Under the pieces are notes generated by a model. It made no database searches and was not told the DNA's origin. It was given only the letters and a program-made list of their open reading frames with translations. A program made the position numbers and the translations under genes. A DNA stretch of 64,000 bases from Mycobacteroides saopaulense (GTDB taxonomy: Bacteria > Actinomycetota > Actinomycetes > Mycobacteriales > Mycobacteriaceae). This document shows, piece after piece, positions 36,205-47,117 of the stretch (its first letter is position 1; the number at the start of each line of letters is the position of its first letter). The DNA lies in contig NZ_CP010271.1 of assembly GCF_001456355.1 (NCBI RefSeq), positions 1,612,001 through 1,676,000 on the forward strand, given 5' to 3'.

Positions 36205-37458
36205 TTAGTACTTGCCAAAGGCAAGCGCAACGTTGTGCCCGCCGAATCCGAACGAGTTATTGATTGCGTATTTAAAATCCCCGTGACGCGGCTCTCCCGC
36301 AACGACATCCAGGTCGATTTCGGGATCAAGGTTGTCAAGATTGAGCGTCGGCGGGATAACGCCGTCGCGCAGTGCGAGCACGGTGAGCACGGACTCGAGA
36401 GCGCCGACGGCGCCGATCGAGTGGCCGAGCGCTGACTTGGGCGCATACACCGCGGCGTGCTGCACACCGGCGACGTGAATCGCGTTGGCCTCGGCGACGT
36501 CGCCGATCGGGGTGGCCGTGCCGTGAGCATTGATGTGGTCAATGTCCTTGGGGGACAAGCCAGCTGTCTGAATCGCGCGGGTCATGGCCGCACCGGCGCG
36601 GACGCCGTCGGGGCCGGGGGCCACCATGTGGTACGCGTCGGAAGTGATTCCGGCGCCCATCACGCGGCCGATGATCTGCGCACCGCGAGCCTTGGCGTGC
36701 TCCTCGGTCTCGATGACCATGAGGGCGCCGGCCTCGCCAAACACGAACCCGTCGCGATCCTTGTCGAACGGGCGAGAAGCCTTCTCCGGCTCGTCATTTC
36801 GTGTCGACATCGCGCGCATCATGGAGAATGCGGCGATCGGAAGGGCCTCGATCATGCCCTCGACACCACCGCAGACGATCATGTCGGCATCGCCCATCAC
36901 GATCTGGCGCCACGCGTGCGCGATGGCTTCGGAGCCGGAGGAACACGCCGACACCGGCGTGATGACGCCCGCGCGGGCGCCGATCTCCAGGCCCACCACC
37001 GCGGCGGCACCGTTGGGCATGCACATCTGGACGGCGAGCGGTGAAACCTTGCGAATGCCATGCTCATTCATGGTGTCGTAGGTTTCGACGATGCGCTCGC
37101 CACCGCCGAGCCCGGTACCGATGACGACGCCGAGACGGTCCTTGTCGATGTCATCGGGCGTGCCGGCGTTTTGCCAGACCTGACGGCCTACGTGCAGCGC
37201 CATCCGCTGCACGTAGGCCATCCGGCGAAGTTCCAACCGGGTCATGTGGTTGTCGATGGGCTCCTTGAGGTGCCCACCGATCCACACGGGCAGACCGAAC
37301 TTCTCGACGAATTCGTCCTCGAGAACCTCGATGCCGCTCTCCCCGGCGATCAATCCCTTCCACGTGCCCTCGATGTCAGGCGCGATAGAGGTCGTTGCGG
37401 CGAGAGCCGTCACAACGACGTTGGGGAAGCCACCGTTGGCAGTGGAAGGGGTTGTCAC
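36205..37458 (-). CDS. kasA: Beta-ketoacyl-ACP synthase KasA (FAS-II)
   Basis: A 417-residue KAS I/II enzyme. Cys172 in [12 protein letters not shown] is the nucleophile, His in [11 protein letters not shown] and GHSIGAVGA complete the site. The N-terminus [20 protein letters not shown] and the C-terminus [14 protein letters not shown] follow M. tuberculosis KasA more than KasB. It elongates acyl-AcpM in mycolate precursor synthesis and belongs to the family targeted by thiolactomycin. Only one KAS lies between acpM and accD6; KasB, present there in M. tuberculosis, is missing. Confidence 0.95.
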   Translation of the reverse strand: MTTPSTANGGFPNVVVTALAATTSIAPDIEGTWKGLIAGESGIEVLEDEFVEKFGLPVWIGGHLKEPIDNHMTRLELRRMAYVQRMALHVGRQVWQNAGTPDDIDKDRLGVVIGTGLGGGERIVETYDTMNEHGIRKVSPLAVQMCMPNGAAAVVGLEIGARAGVITPVSACSSGSEAIAHAWRQIVMGDADMIVCGGVEGMIEALPIAAFSMMRAMSTRNDEPEKASRPFDKDRDGFVFGEAGALMVIETEEHAKARGAQIIGRVMGAGITSDAYHMVAPGPDGVRAGAAMTRAIQTAGLSPKDIDHINAHGTATPIGDVAEANAIHVAGVQHAAVYAPKSALGHSIGAVGALESVLTVLALRDGVIPPTLNLDNLDPEIDLDVVAGEPRHGDFKYAINNSFGFGGHNVALAFGKY

Positions 37459-37463
37459 TGGTC

Positions 37464-37763
37464 CTAGCCCTCCAGCTGCGCGCGGATGTTGGCTGCGGCC
37501 TCGGGGTTTTCCTGCTCGAGCTTCTCGATGTAGTTGACGACATCGCCAACGGTCCGCAGACCGGCCAGATCCTCATCGGGGATCTTCACGCCGTACTTGT
37601 CCTCGGTCTGGACGGCGATCTCAACCATCGACAGCGAGTCGATGTCCAGGTCGTCGACGAACGACTTCTCGAGGGTGACCTCGGAAGGCTCGATACCGGT
37701 GACCTCTTCGATGATCTCGGCGAGACCGGCGACGATGCGATCTTTTTCTTCTGCGGTGGCCAC
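37464..37763 (-). CDS. acpM: Meromycolate acyl carrier protein AcpM
   Basis: A 99-residue acidic carrier protein. Ser43 in [10 protein letters not shown] receives phosphopantetheine; [24 protein letters not shown] is the family core. The GTG start follows GAAGGGAG; the longer frame upstream is untranslated leader. The C-terminal extension after the ACP domain ([15 protein letters not shown]) is shorter than in M. tuberculosis AcpM (about 115 residues in all). Located between fabD and kasA, 5 bp from kasA. Confidence 0.95.
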   Translation of the reverse strand: MATAEEKDRIVAGLAEIIEEVTGIEPSEVTLEKSFVDDLDIDSLSMVEIAVQTEDKYGVKIPDEDLAGLRTVGDVVNYIEKLEQENPEAAANIRAQLEG

Positions 37764-37892
37764 TCGGTGGCTCCCTTCGGTGTTGTGGACTGCGGACGCA
37801 GCCCTGGGGTGAACTCTGTTATGTGGAACTGGATGAGAGAGCGGCACTGCCCACTCATCCGGGGGTACTACTTATTTGGGTGGTTTGGCCGC

Positions 37893-38801
37893 TTACAGCT
37901 CGGCCAGGGCGTCTAGGTCTTCGAGGGTCTTCAGCGCGTGGTTCGCGACGCCGCGCATCTCACGCTTGGCGATGCCGGACAGCGCACCCGAGGGCGGCAG
38001 TTCGACGACGGCCTGTACATCTGCCGTCTTGAAGTACTCGGTGCACAGATCCCAGCGGACCGGAGACGTGAGCTGGTTGACCAGCTTGTCCATGGCGTCG
38101 ACGCCAGAGGCGACGGGGGAGCCATCGAAGTTGGACAGCAGGGTGGTGACCGGCTCGGACGGAAGAATCGCGGCTGCGGCGGCGGCGTAGGCCTCCTGCG
38201 CGGGAGCCATGAAGTGAGTGTGGAAGGCGCCGGCGGTGGCGAGCTGGCGGACGCGCGCCTTGGCCGGGGGGTCCTCGGCCAGCTTCTCCAGCGCGGTGAT
38301 GCGACCGGCGGCCACGATCTGTCCGACCGCGTTGCGGTTGGCCGGAACCAGTTCGAGGGCCTCCAGGCGCTCCAGCACCTCGGCCTCGTCGCCGCCTAAC
38401 ACGGCGGACATGCCGGTGGGGTCCAGCGCGCAGGCCTTGGCCATCTCGGCGCCGCGGGTGGCGGCCAGGGCGACGGCGTCGTCCGCGGAGATGACCCCGG
38501 CGATGGCGTAGGCGGCGATCTCGCCCACGGAGTGGCCGGCGACCACGGTGGTCTTGGCGTTGAGGTGACCGCGCTTGGTCAGCTCGTCATAGGCCAGCAG
38601 GGTCAGTGCGACGACCAACGGCTGGGTGATGGAGGTGTCGGTGATCTCGTCGGCGGTGGCGGTGGTCCCCAGGCGCACCAGATCCAGTCCGCTGGCCTTC
38701 GACCACTGCTCAACCTGATCCTTGGCACCGGGCAGTTCGAGCCACGGTGTCAGCATGCCGGGTGTCTGAGATCCCTGTCCGGGAGCGAGCAGCGCAATCA
38801 C
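37893..38801 (-). CDS. fabD: Malonyl-CoA:ACP transacylase FabD
   Basis: A 302-residue transacylase. APGQGSQ at the N-terminus and Ser91 in GHSVGE (nucleophile), with the partner His likely in GAFHTHFMAP. It loads malonyl onto AcpM for FAS-II. It starts with GTG, and a GTGTT-N6-AACAC inverted repeat sits directly before the start. First structural gene of the operon fabD-acpM-kasA-accD6-hydrolase, 159 bp after the mabR gene. Confidence 0.95.
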   Translation of the reverse strand: MIALLAPGQGSQTPGMLTPWLELPGAKDQVEQWSKASGLDLVRLGTTATADEITDTSITQPLVVALTLLAYDELTKRGHLNAKTTVVAGHSVGEIAAYAIAGVISADDAVALAATRGAEMAKACALDPTGMSAVLGGDEAEVLERLEALELVPANRNAVGQIVAAGRITALEKLAEDPPAKARVRQLATAGAFHTHFMAPAQEAYAAAAAAILPSEPVTTLLSNFDGSPVASGVDAMDKLVNQLTSPVRWDLCTEYFKTADVQAVVELPPSGALSGIAKREMRGVANHALKTLEDLDALAEL

Positions 38802-38960
38802 GTGTTTAAGAGAACACTGTGAGAGGCCGTTTGCGCCGTGTAAGAGAAAATGAATCTTGTCTTAAGTATTTGTGGGAAGCCTACAAAAAGTCATCCGTTG
38901 CGACCCGATCTATACCGTCCCGCAATGTGGGACCTCGCAGGTGACCGGCCGGTAGCCCTT
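38802..38960 (-). promoter_or_regulatory. FAS-II operon control region
   Basis: The 159-bp gap between mabR and fabD is distinctly AT-rich for this genome. It holds an inverted repeat GTGTT-N6-AACAC (38802-38817) touching the fabD start. In M. tuberculosis MabR is known to bind upstream of fabD, so this is the expected target, though I cannot match a consensus. No separate gene is visible. Confidence 0.5.
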
Positions 38961-40241
38961 CTAAGTCTTAATGACATTGATTGTGACGGGTGTGATTCCT
39001 GGTTCAGGAGTGAAGACGTCGGCGTGGTCCTGGGCCAGTCTGCCGACGGTTGCCGCGACCCGCAAGACATAGGCATCACGCGGGGACGTTGGGTCTCTTC
39101 CGGTGAAATCGGTGATTCGCTTGAGTCGATAGCGGACGGTATTTGGGTGAACAAATAGTGCCCGCGCGCACGCCTCGATCGCGCCGCCCGAATCTAAGTA
39201 AGCGTCCAGTGTCTCTGTGAGTGCCGGGCCGGCATCGGCCAGCGGCCGCATCACTTCCGTATTGAGCGCCGCGATGGCCGCCTTGTCGCCCAGTAGGGCG
39301 CGCTCGGGCAGCAGCTCGCGCGAGGACACCGGCCGCGGCGCGCCGCGCCACCCCGAGACCGCGTCCATTCCCGAGAGCGCCTCCACGGCGCTGGTGTGCG
39401 ACGCGCTCAGGCTTCCGGCGGTGGGGCCCACCACGACAGGGCCGTCGGAGAAGACCTTGATCAGATCGACCAGGAATTTGTCGTGCGCGGTGATCGGGCC
39501 CGACACGATGGTCAGCAGTCGGGTGCCCTGGATGACGGCCAGGGCACCGCGCCCGTGGCGCTGCGCCACCTCGTGCACCAAAGTTGTCGCCGTGGCGACG
39601 ATTTCCGGCCGTGGGGTGCCCACGATGACGGTAGCCGGGGCGTTGGTGTCCCAGTTCAGGGCCGCCGCACGCGAGAGCATGTCCGGTCCGGTGTCGCCGC
39701 GCACCACCGCGTCGACCACCGTCGCCTCCAGGCGCGAATCCCAGGCGCCGCGGGTCTCGGCGGCCTCCGCGTAGGCGCTGGCGGCGCCGAACGCGAGGTC
39801 GCGGCTGTAACGCAGGATGCCCTCGGTGAGCGTCACCAGCTGCTCGTCGTTGCGGGCGAGCAGGGGCAATACCTCCTCGAAGAACTCCATCGCGGTGCGC
39901 ACCATGTCGACCGAATGCCGCAGCGCGATGCGTTTGGCCAGGTCCTGCGGCACCACCTCGAAGGCTTGCATGGTGAAGCCGACAGTGCCCTCCGGGTCGC
40001 GGATCCACTCGGTGAAGTTGTTGATCGCCGTCTGCACCACCAGCGCGACGCTGGCGCGCTGGGAAGCCTCCAGGTCGGTGAAGAACGGAAGCCGGTCCTC
40101 CATGACGTGCACGGCCTCGGTGGACAGGCGCCCGGAGTACTGCTTGATCCGGTGCAGGAGCGCCTCGGGCACCTCGGCCCGCTCCCTGGGCTTGCGCGCA
40201 GCACGAAACCCGCGGGGAGCGGTGGCCGGATTGTCGGGCAT
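38961..40241 (-). CDS. mabR: PucR/CdaR-type regulator MabR
   Basis: A 426-residue protein whose last 60 residues form the PucR C-terminal helix-turn-helix (YLDSGGAIEACARALFVHPNTVRYRLKRI). A long N-terminal domain (residues 25-190) probably senses acyl-CoA. Rv2242/MabR holds the same place before fabD in M. tuberculosis and regulates the fasII operon; the Streptomyces FasR protein is a related activator. Same strand as, and 51 bp after, aceE. A slightly later start is possible, as the first 20 residues are Arg/Ala-rich. Confidence 0.9.
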   Translation of the reverse strand: MPDNPATAPRGFRAARKPRERAEVPEALLHRIKQYSGRLSTEAVHVMEDRLPFFTDLEASQRASVALVVQTAINNFTEWIRDPEGTVGFTMQAFEVVPQDLAKRIALRHSVDMVRTAMEFFEEVLPLLARNDEQLVTLTEGILRYSRDLAFGAASAYAEAAETRGAWDSRLEATVVDAVVRGDTGPDMLSRAAALNWDTNAPATVIVGTPRPEIVATATTLVHEVAQRHGRGALAVIQGTRLLTIVSGPITAHDKFLVDLIKVFSDGPVVVGPTAGSLSASHTSAVEALSGMDAVSGWRGAPRPVSSRELLPERALLGDKAAIAALNTEVMRPLADAGPALTETLDAYLDSGGAIEACARALFVHPNTVRYRLKRITDFTGRDPTSPRDAYVLRVAATVGRLAQDHADVFTPEPGITPVTINVIKT

Positions 40242-40292
40242 CCCTAAAAGATACCCCTGATACCTAGTGGGAAACCGCCAAATTCGGGGAAG

Positions 40293-43082
<2,790 letters not shown>

Positions 43083-43156
43083 CTTTTCTGCTCCTTAGGG
43101 GTGGGGGTGCAGATCTCAGTCACGATCAGATCGGTATCCCCATCGTGCCCCAAGTC

Positions 43157-43173
43157 ACTTGCTACTAGCGAGT
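43157..43173. promoter_or_regulatory. Palindrome in the divergent aceE promoter region
   Basis: ACTTGCTACTAGCGAGT is symmetric about its central C with one mismatch in eight pairs. It lies between aceE (start 43082) and the lipoprotein gene (start 43223), where a repressor could control either. The regulator is unknown. Confidence 0.4.
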
Positions 43174-43222
43174 CTGGTCCAGTCATAGTGTTCGGAGCTA
43201 TCTCAGCGGGTACCGTCGTGAC

Positions 43223-43780
43223 ATGCGTATCGCGGCGCTGTTCATCGCGTTGGCGGCCATCTGTGCCGCGGCCGTGGCGGGCTGCACCGTGACCACCGGA
43301 GGGCGTGCGTCGGCGCCCAGCGAGTCGGTGTCGGAGTACCGCACCTATGTCTCACAGTCCATCGAGACGTCTCGGTCCGAGGAATCCAAGCGTCTGGAGA
43401 CGTCGCGGGCCCAGGCCCAGTCCGATGCGTGTGAGACGTTCGCGATGACGTCCAACGCCGCCGTTTCCGCGGGCAACGACCTGATCTCCATCATGAACGA
43501 CGAGGGCGGCTACGGATCGAGCGCGGAGGCCAAGGTGGGGCCCGTCATCAACGCCCTCAACACCAGCGCCGGCCAGATCGACTCCATCAAGGCCAACGCC
43601 CAGACCGACGAGCTGCGCGATGCGCTGACCCAGTACGTCGAGCAGTCCCGAAAACTCGCCGGAGCGTTCGACAATCGGTTGACTGCCGGCAATCTCAACT
43701 CGGTGGTGCGGACCTTCAACGACGCGCGAGAGCGCGCCGGGAAGATCTGCGAACCCCTTCTTCAGACAAAAGGCCGATAG
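43223..43780 (+). CDS. Hypothetical lipoprotein (Rv2240c-like position)
   Basis: A 185-residue protein with lipobox VAGC (Cys21), then a Ser/Glu-rich helical stretch (SESVSEYRTYVSQSIETSRS) and a predicted all-helical domain with two cysteines. No recognised domain. The same position next to aceE is held by a small secreted protein (Rv2240c) in M. tuberculosis, so it is likely the orthologue by synteny. Confidence 0.75.
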   Translation: MRIAALFIALAAICAAAVAGCTVTTGGRASAPSESVSEYRTYVSQSIETSRSEESKRLETSRAQAQSDACETFAMTSNAAVSAGNDLISIMNDEGGYGSSAEAKVGPVINALNTSAGQIDSIKANAQTDELRDALTQYVEQSRKLAGAFDNRLTAGNLNSVVRTFNDARERAGKICEPLLQTKGR

Positions 43781-43871
43781 TGCCTGACGAGGGTTGCCAT
43801 TGGCATGCGACGATGTGAGCATTCATCCCATGTGCGCAAGCACGCACCTGTGAATAAGGAGGGGCCGAACG

Positions 43872-44297
43872 GTGGTCGCGGCGGCTGACGCCTCGAACTA
43901 TGCCCGCAAGTTGGGCATCCAGCGTGATCAGCTTGTGCAGGAGCTGGGCTGGGATGAGGACACGGATGACGAAATCCGGGCTGATATCGAGGACACGTGC
44001 GGTTCGGAGCTTCTGGACGAGGACTCCGACGATGTCGTCGATGTTGTCCTGTTGTGGTGGCGAGATGACGACGGCGACCTGGTCGACGCGTTGATGGACG
44101 CCATCACTCCACTGGCTGAAGACGGCGTGATCTGGGTGTTGACGCCCAAGACCGGCAAGCCGGGCCATGTGCAGCCCTCGGAGATCGCCGAATCGGCACC
44201 GACGGCAGGCCTGGTGCAGACATCCTCGCTCAATCTGGGGGACTGGAGCGCGACGCGGTTGGTGCAGCCCAAATCATCCCGGGGCGGGCGGCGATGA
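43872..44297 (+). CDS. DUF3052 family protein
   Basis: A 141-residue acidic cytoplasmic protein: YARKLGIQRDQLVQELGWDED, DDVVDVVLLWWRDDDGDLVDAL and WVLTPKTGKPGHVQPSEI. Characteristic of DUF3052 (Rv2239c-like), function unknown. GTG start after AAGGAGG. Placed 31 bp before ahpE on the same strand, as in M. tuberculosis, suggesting co-transcription. Confidence 0.88.
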   Translation: MVAAADASNYARKLGIQRDQLVQELGWDEDTDDEIRADIEDTCGSELLDEDSDDVVDVVLLWWRDDDGDLVDALMDAITPLAEDGVIWVLTPKTGKPGHVQPSEIAESAPTAGLVQTSSLNLGDWSATRLVQPKSSRGGRR

Positions 44298-44328
44298 GCG
44301 CTCGTGCGAAGAGCAGAAGGTCTCGCTG

Positions 44329-44790
44329 ATGCTGCCTGTCGGCACCCCCGCACCCGATTTCACCCTCCGCAACCAGAACAACCAACAGGTCAGCCTGAGC
44401 GATTTCCGTGGCAAGAAGGCCGTGCTGCTGGTGTTCTTCCCGCTGGCCTTCACCGGCGTCTGTCAGGGCGAGCTGGACCATGTGCGCGATCACATCGGCG
44501 ACTTCGAGAACGATGACGTGCAGATCATCGCGCTGTCGGTGAGTGCAGGGCCGATCCACAAGATCTGGTCGAGCTATAGCGGCTTCACCTTCCCGATTCT
44601 GTCCGATTTCTGGCCGCATGGAGCCGTCGCCGAGGCGTACGGGGTGCTCAACGAGAAGGCCGGATATCCCAATCGCGGGACTTTCGTGGTGGATGCCGAC
44701 GGAATCATCCGATTCGCCGAGATGCTGGACCCGGGGCAAGCCCGTGACCAGGGGGGTTGGGTAGAGGCGCTGGCCGCGCTACATTCGTGA
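44329..44790 (+). CDS. ahpE: One-cysteine peroxiredoxin AhpE
   Basis: A 153-residue peroxiredoxin. Peroxidatic Cys45 lies in FFPLAFTGVCQGEL, with Pro/Thr and a conserved Arg in NRGTFVVD. There is no resolving cysteine, as in M. tuberculosis AhpE, which is reduced by mycothiol/mycoredoxin. It reduces peroxynitrite and fatty acid hydroperoxides. ATG behind AGAAGG. Confidence 0.93.
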   Translation: MLPVGTPAPDFTLRNQNNQQVSLSDFRGKKAVLLVFFPLAFTGVCQGELDHVRDHIGDFENDDVQIIALSVSAGPIHKIWSSYSGFTFPILSDFWPHGAVAEAYGVLNEKAGYPNRGTFVVDADGIIRFAEMLDPGQARDQGGWVEALAALHS

Positions 44791-44821
44791 GCTGATTCCT
44801 ACGTCGGCGACGACGTGGACC

Positions 44822-44896
44822 GGGCGTGTAGCTCAGTGGTAGAGCTCTGGTTTTACACACCAGCGGTCGGGGGTTCGAAACCCTCCGCGCCCACCA
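44822..44896 (+). tRNA. tRNA-Val (anticodon TAC), CCA encoded
   Basis: Cloverleaf read by eye: acceptor GGGCGTG/CGCGCCC, D arm GCTC...GAGC, anticodon stem CTGGT/ACCAG around loop TTTACAC (anticodon TAC, reads GTA), T arm GGGGG-TTCGAAA-CCCTC, discriminator A and genomic CCA. All stems pair with a few G-T wobbles. Its 3' end is partly duplicated 532 bp downstream. Confidence 0.93.
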
Positions 44897-44906
44897 AATC
44901 TCTGTG
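44883..44906 (+). repeat. att-like direct repeat, tRNA copy
   Basis: A 24-base stretch spanning the T-arm 3' side, acceptor, CCA and ten bases beyond the tRNA recurs at 45415-45438 with three mismatches. Such duplication of a tRNA 3' end is typical of integrase attachment sites. No integrase is present in the window. Confidence 0.6.
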
Positions 44907-45023
44907 CTGGTCATTGCGCTTGGCCGTCCGCCCCGGGCCGGAGGCGGTGGACGATTCCCGCGGTTCGTGTGCCGGACACCGACTTGTTCCTTGCTGGTTG
45001 CGCGACATGACTACCGTTCGCGC

Positions 45024-45398
45024 GTGCGAAAAGCCGCCACAGTGCTTTGCCTGACCCTGGCCCTTGCCGGCTGCGGCTATGGTCGAGTGAGAATGGCGCC
45101 GCACCCTCTCATGCTGTCGACTGTTATCTCGTGCAGCCGTGCCGCGTACACCGGGGCTCCTTACTACGTACAGCTGCGCGATCCGGCAGATCGTCCTGGG
45201 CTATGTGCAAAGGCCCTCAAGATGCTCACGCCTCGGCAGTTCCAGGAAATCCCTGGCCTCACGCAGCACTGCGTGTTCAGCCGCGATGAGTCGATCCGAC
45301 CCAAACACACGGTCGTGTCCATATACAGCGACCAAACCCCGGCGAGCATCAACGCCGCACGACTCGCCTGCCTGAGCACAGGCCCACACCCTGCGTAA
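45024..45398 (+). CDS. Hypothetical lipoprotein between tRNA-end repeats
   Basis: A 124-residue protein from a GTG start (VRKAATVLCLTLALAGC) with lipobox LAGC. The mature part of about 105 residues has five further cysteines and no known domain. It lies alone between the tRNA-Val and the degenerate second copy of the tRNA 3' end, so it may be cargo or remnant of an inserted element. RBS is weak. Function unknown. Confidence 0.6.
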   Translation: MRKAATVLCLTLALAGCGYGRVRMAPHPLMLSTVISCSRAAYTGAPYYVQLRDPADRPGLCAKALKMLTPRQFQEIPGLTQHCVFSRDESIRPKHTVVSIYSDQTPASINAARLACLSTGPHPA

Positions 45399-45414
45399 GG
45401 CCCTGGCGTGCAGG

Positions 45415-45438
45415 CTCCACGCCCGCCAAATCTCTGCG
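45415..45438 (+). repeat. att-like direct repeat, degenerate copy
   Basis: Matches 44883-44906 at 21 of 24 bases. It includes the acceptor 3' strand and a CCA-like GCCAAATCTCT, but the rest of a tRNA is absent. It abuts the stop of the next minus-strand gene (45440). Confidence 0.6.
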
Positions 45439-45439
45439 T

Positions 45440-45841
45440 TCAGTCCAGATCGGCGAGCGCTTTGCGCGCGGCGTCGAGTTCGGCCTCAAGTGCAGCCACC
45501 TTAGCGGCCTGCTGGCAGCGTGCTTCCTCGATGACAGCATCGATCGGGGTGGACAGGTCCTCGTGTAATTCCTTGGCCGCGCGAGAGACGGCGGCTGCCG
45601 CGACGGCGAGATTGCGAGCCAGGTAGGAGCTGCCCTGCTTGAGCTCGGCGTGCCATTCGCCGTCCGCGGTTCCGGTGACGGTGAGAGTCAGCTGCAGAGT
45701 CTTGGTCCGCTTGCCCGCGGTCTTCTGGCCGGTTGCCTTCTTCGGCTTCTCCTCGGCAGGGATCTCGGGGGCCGGCTCGTCGGAAATGGCGGTCTCAGCG
45801 GGCAGTAGTTCTGTTGCCGGACTGTCGATGGTCATCGTCAC
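45440..45841 (-). CDS. Hypothetical protein with C-terminal coiled coil
   Basis: A 133-residue protein. The Pro/Glu-rich N-terminus (EPAPEIPAEEKPKKATGQ) is followed by a beta-like segment (TLQLTLTVTGTADGEWHAEL) and a helical Ala/Glu-rich end (KVAALEAELDAARKALADLD) suited to a coiled coil. GTG start after AAGGAG with 8-base spacing. Similar proteins occur across mycobacteria, function unknown. Its 3' end meets the degenerate att-like repeat. Confidence 0.65.
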   Translation of the reverse strand: MTMTIDSPATELLPAETAISDEPAPEIPAEEKPKKATGQKTAGKRTKTLQLTLTVTGTADGEWHAELKQGSSYLARNLAVAAAAVSRAAKELHEDLSTPIDAVIEEARCQQAAKVAALEAELDAARKALADLD

Positions 45842-46388
45842 GGTGAGAGCTCCTTCTTAAGTTTCACGCGCAGTGGAGAGCGATGACAGCCATTAGAACA
45901 CACGTTCGATGCCAGGTTGGCGGGAAGCTCCCGGAGTGTCGCGAATACCAGTTAGCGGGCAAACGTCTCACCGTTGCTTTCCAGCAACCTTCATTGCGGC
46001 TCGGCGCCGCGATTTCGCCCGCCATGCCGGTGATCGCCGGCTGTGTTTTCGCAGATCCGGTATCGGAGTGCGCCCCGGTGGTCTCGCGGTGTCGAATCTG
46101 GCTGTATGTGCCAGCCGCAGTTGCGCCGGAAATGTTTCCTGTGGCCACGCCGGCTTTCCTTGGGGGTGATTCCAGTTGTCTCCGCAAAGTTCGCGATCTT
46201 GAAGGCGCAAACTGTGACGAATTGGTCTCTGTGTTGACAAGAGAAGGTCTCGGCCCTAGATTCTCCAGCATTGCCATGAGATGTGTTTTCGCAGTAAATA
46301 GCATCACAAGGCATTGCCTACGAAGTAGGTGCGCGAACGGGGGTCCGGCCGCAATGGGTCAGGACGAGACACGGAGGGGTTCGGTTTC
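45842..46388. other. 547-bp gap without a supported gene
   Basis: Open frames exist on both strands but have poor codon bias, no RBS and no recognisable protein features. The segment is less GC-rich than its surroundings and precedes the porin-led gene cluster, so it probably holds that cluster's promoter. I see no RNA gene or repeat. Confidence 0.5.
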
Positions 46389-47117
46389 ATGAAGTTGCCA
46401 GATTTGGCACGTCGAAGCTGCATCGCTGCAATCGCAACATCCATGACGGTTGCGACGACGATCTTTCTGGGAGCCTCTGTGGCTGCCGCGGATCCGCAGG
46501 GGATGCCGGACCAGTACCAGCAGTTCGTGACGGACGATGGTTGGACGGTCGGTTTGACGCTGACCAATGAGGTCATCGATCACATCGACAACATCGCTGG
46601 TGCGAGCAACTCATGGCAGGCGCGAGTGTCCTACCGTGCAGAGGCGACCATCACGGGTTCGGGGTCGGCTGTGATCCAGGATGCGCAGTTGGAGACGGGG
46701 TACTTCGTGGGTTGCCGGACTGACTCTTCCTCGGGTGTGGAGTTGGGTGGCGACCTCGGCTTGACGCTCTCTCAGCAGGTGTTCGGCCAGGGCTACGGCG
46801 GTGGCTACGGACAAGGCAGTCAGAGTGGCGGTGGCGGCGGTGGCTTCGGTGGTGTGTCCGGAGGCGGCTCGTTGGGCGCCCAGGAGCACATCGGTGGATA
46901 CATGCGCGTGCTGCTCAAGCCGGGTGGCTTGGCCCAGTTGCCGATGGACCGCATCAATTTCCGGAACATGCGTGCGGTTTCTCAGGTGCGCAATCAGAAC
47001 GTGGAGGCCGATGGCTGTGGCGGTCAGGTGAAGATCCAGTCCTTCGCGACATTCCGGATCCGCACCGAGAACGGCAATGACACCCAGACCATCTACGGCG
47101 AACCCAAGGACCTGTGA
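46389..47117 (+). CDS. MspA-family porin-like protein with Gly-rich insertion
   Basis: A 242-residue protein with a signal peptide ending near residue 34 (VAAADPQ). WTVGLTLTNEVIDHIDNI, YRAEATITGSG, LETGYFVGC and the ending TQTIYGEPKDL follow the MspA family, octameric porins of the mycobacterial outer membrane. Residues about 133-163 are nearly all Gly with Ser/Gln/Tyr, where MspA has its barrel hairpins. Two cysteines (109 and 210) could pair, unlike cysteine-free MspA. It starts a cluster, and its stop overlaps the next start (TGATG). Pore activity is not certain. Confidence 0.8.
   Translation: MKLPDLARRSCIAAIATSMTVATTIFLGASVAAADPQGMPDQYQQFVTDDGWTVGLTLTNEVIDHIDNIAGASNSWQARVSYRAEATITGSGSAVIQDAQLETGYFVGCRTDSSSGVELGGDLGLTLSQQVFGQGYGGGYGQGSQSGGGGGGFGGVSGGGSLGAQEHIGGYMRVLLKPGGLAQLPMDRINFRNMRAVSQVRNQNVEADGCGGQVKIQSFATFRIRTENGNDTQTIYGEPKDL

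Noticed and set aside
45864..46392. Overlapping frames of 147 and 169 codons on opposite strands in the gap before the porin-like gene
   Set aside because: Neither has an RBS, consistent codon bias or recognisable protein pattern.
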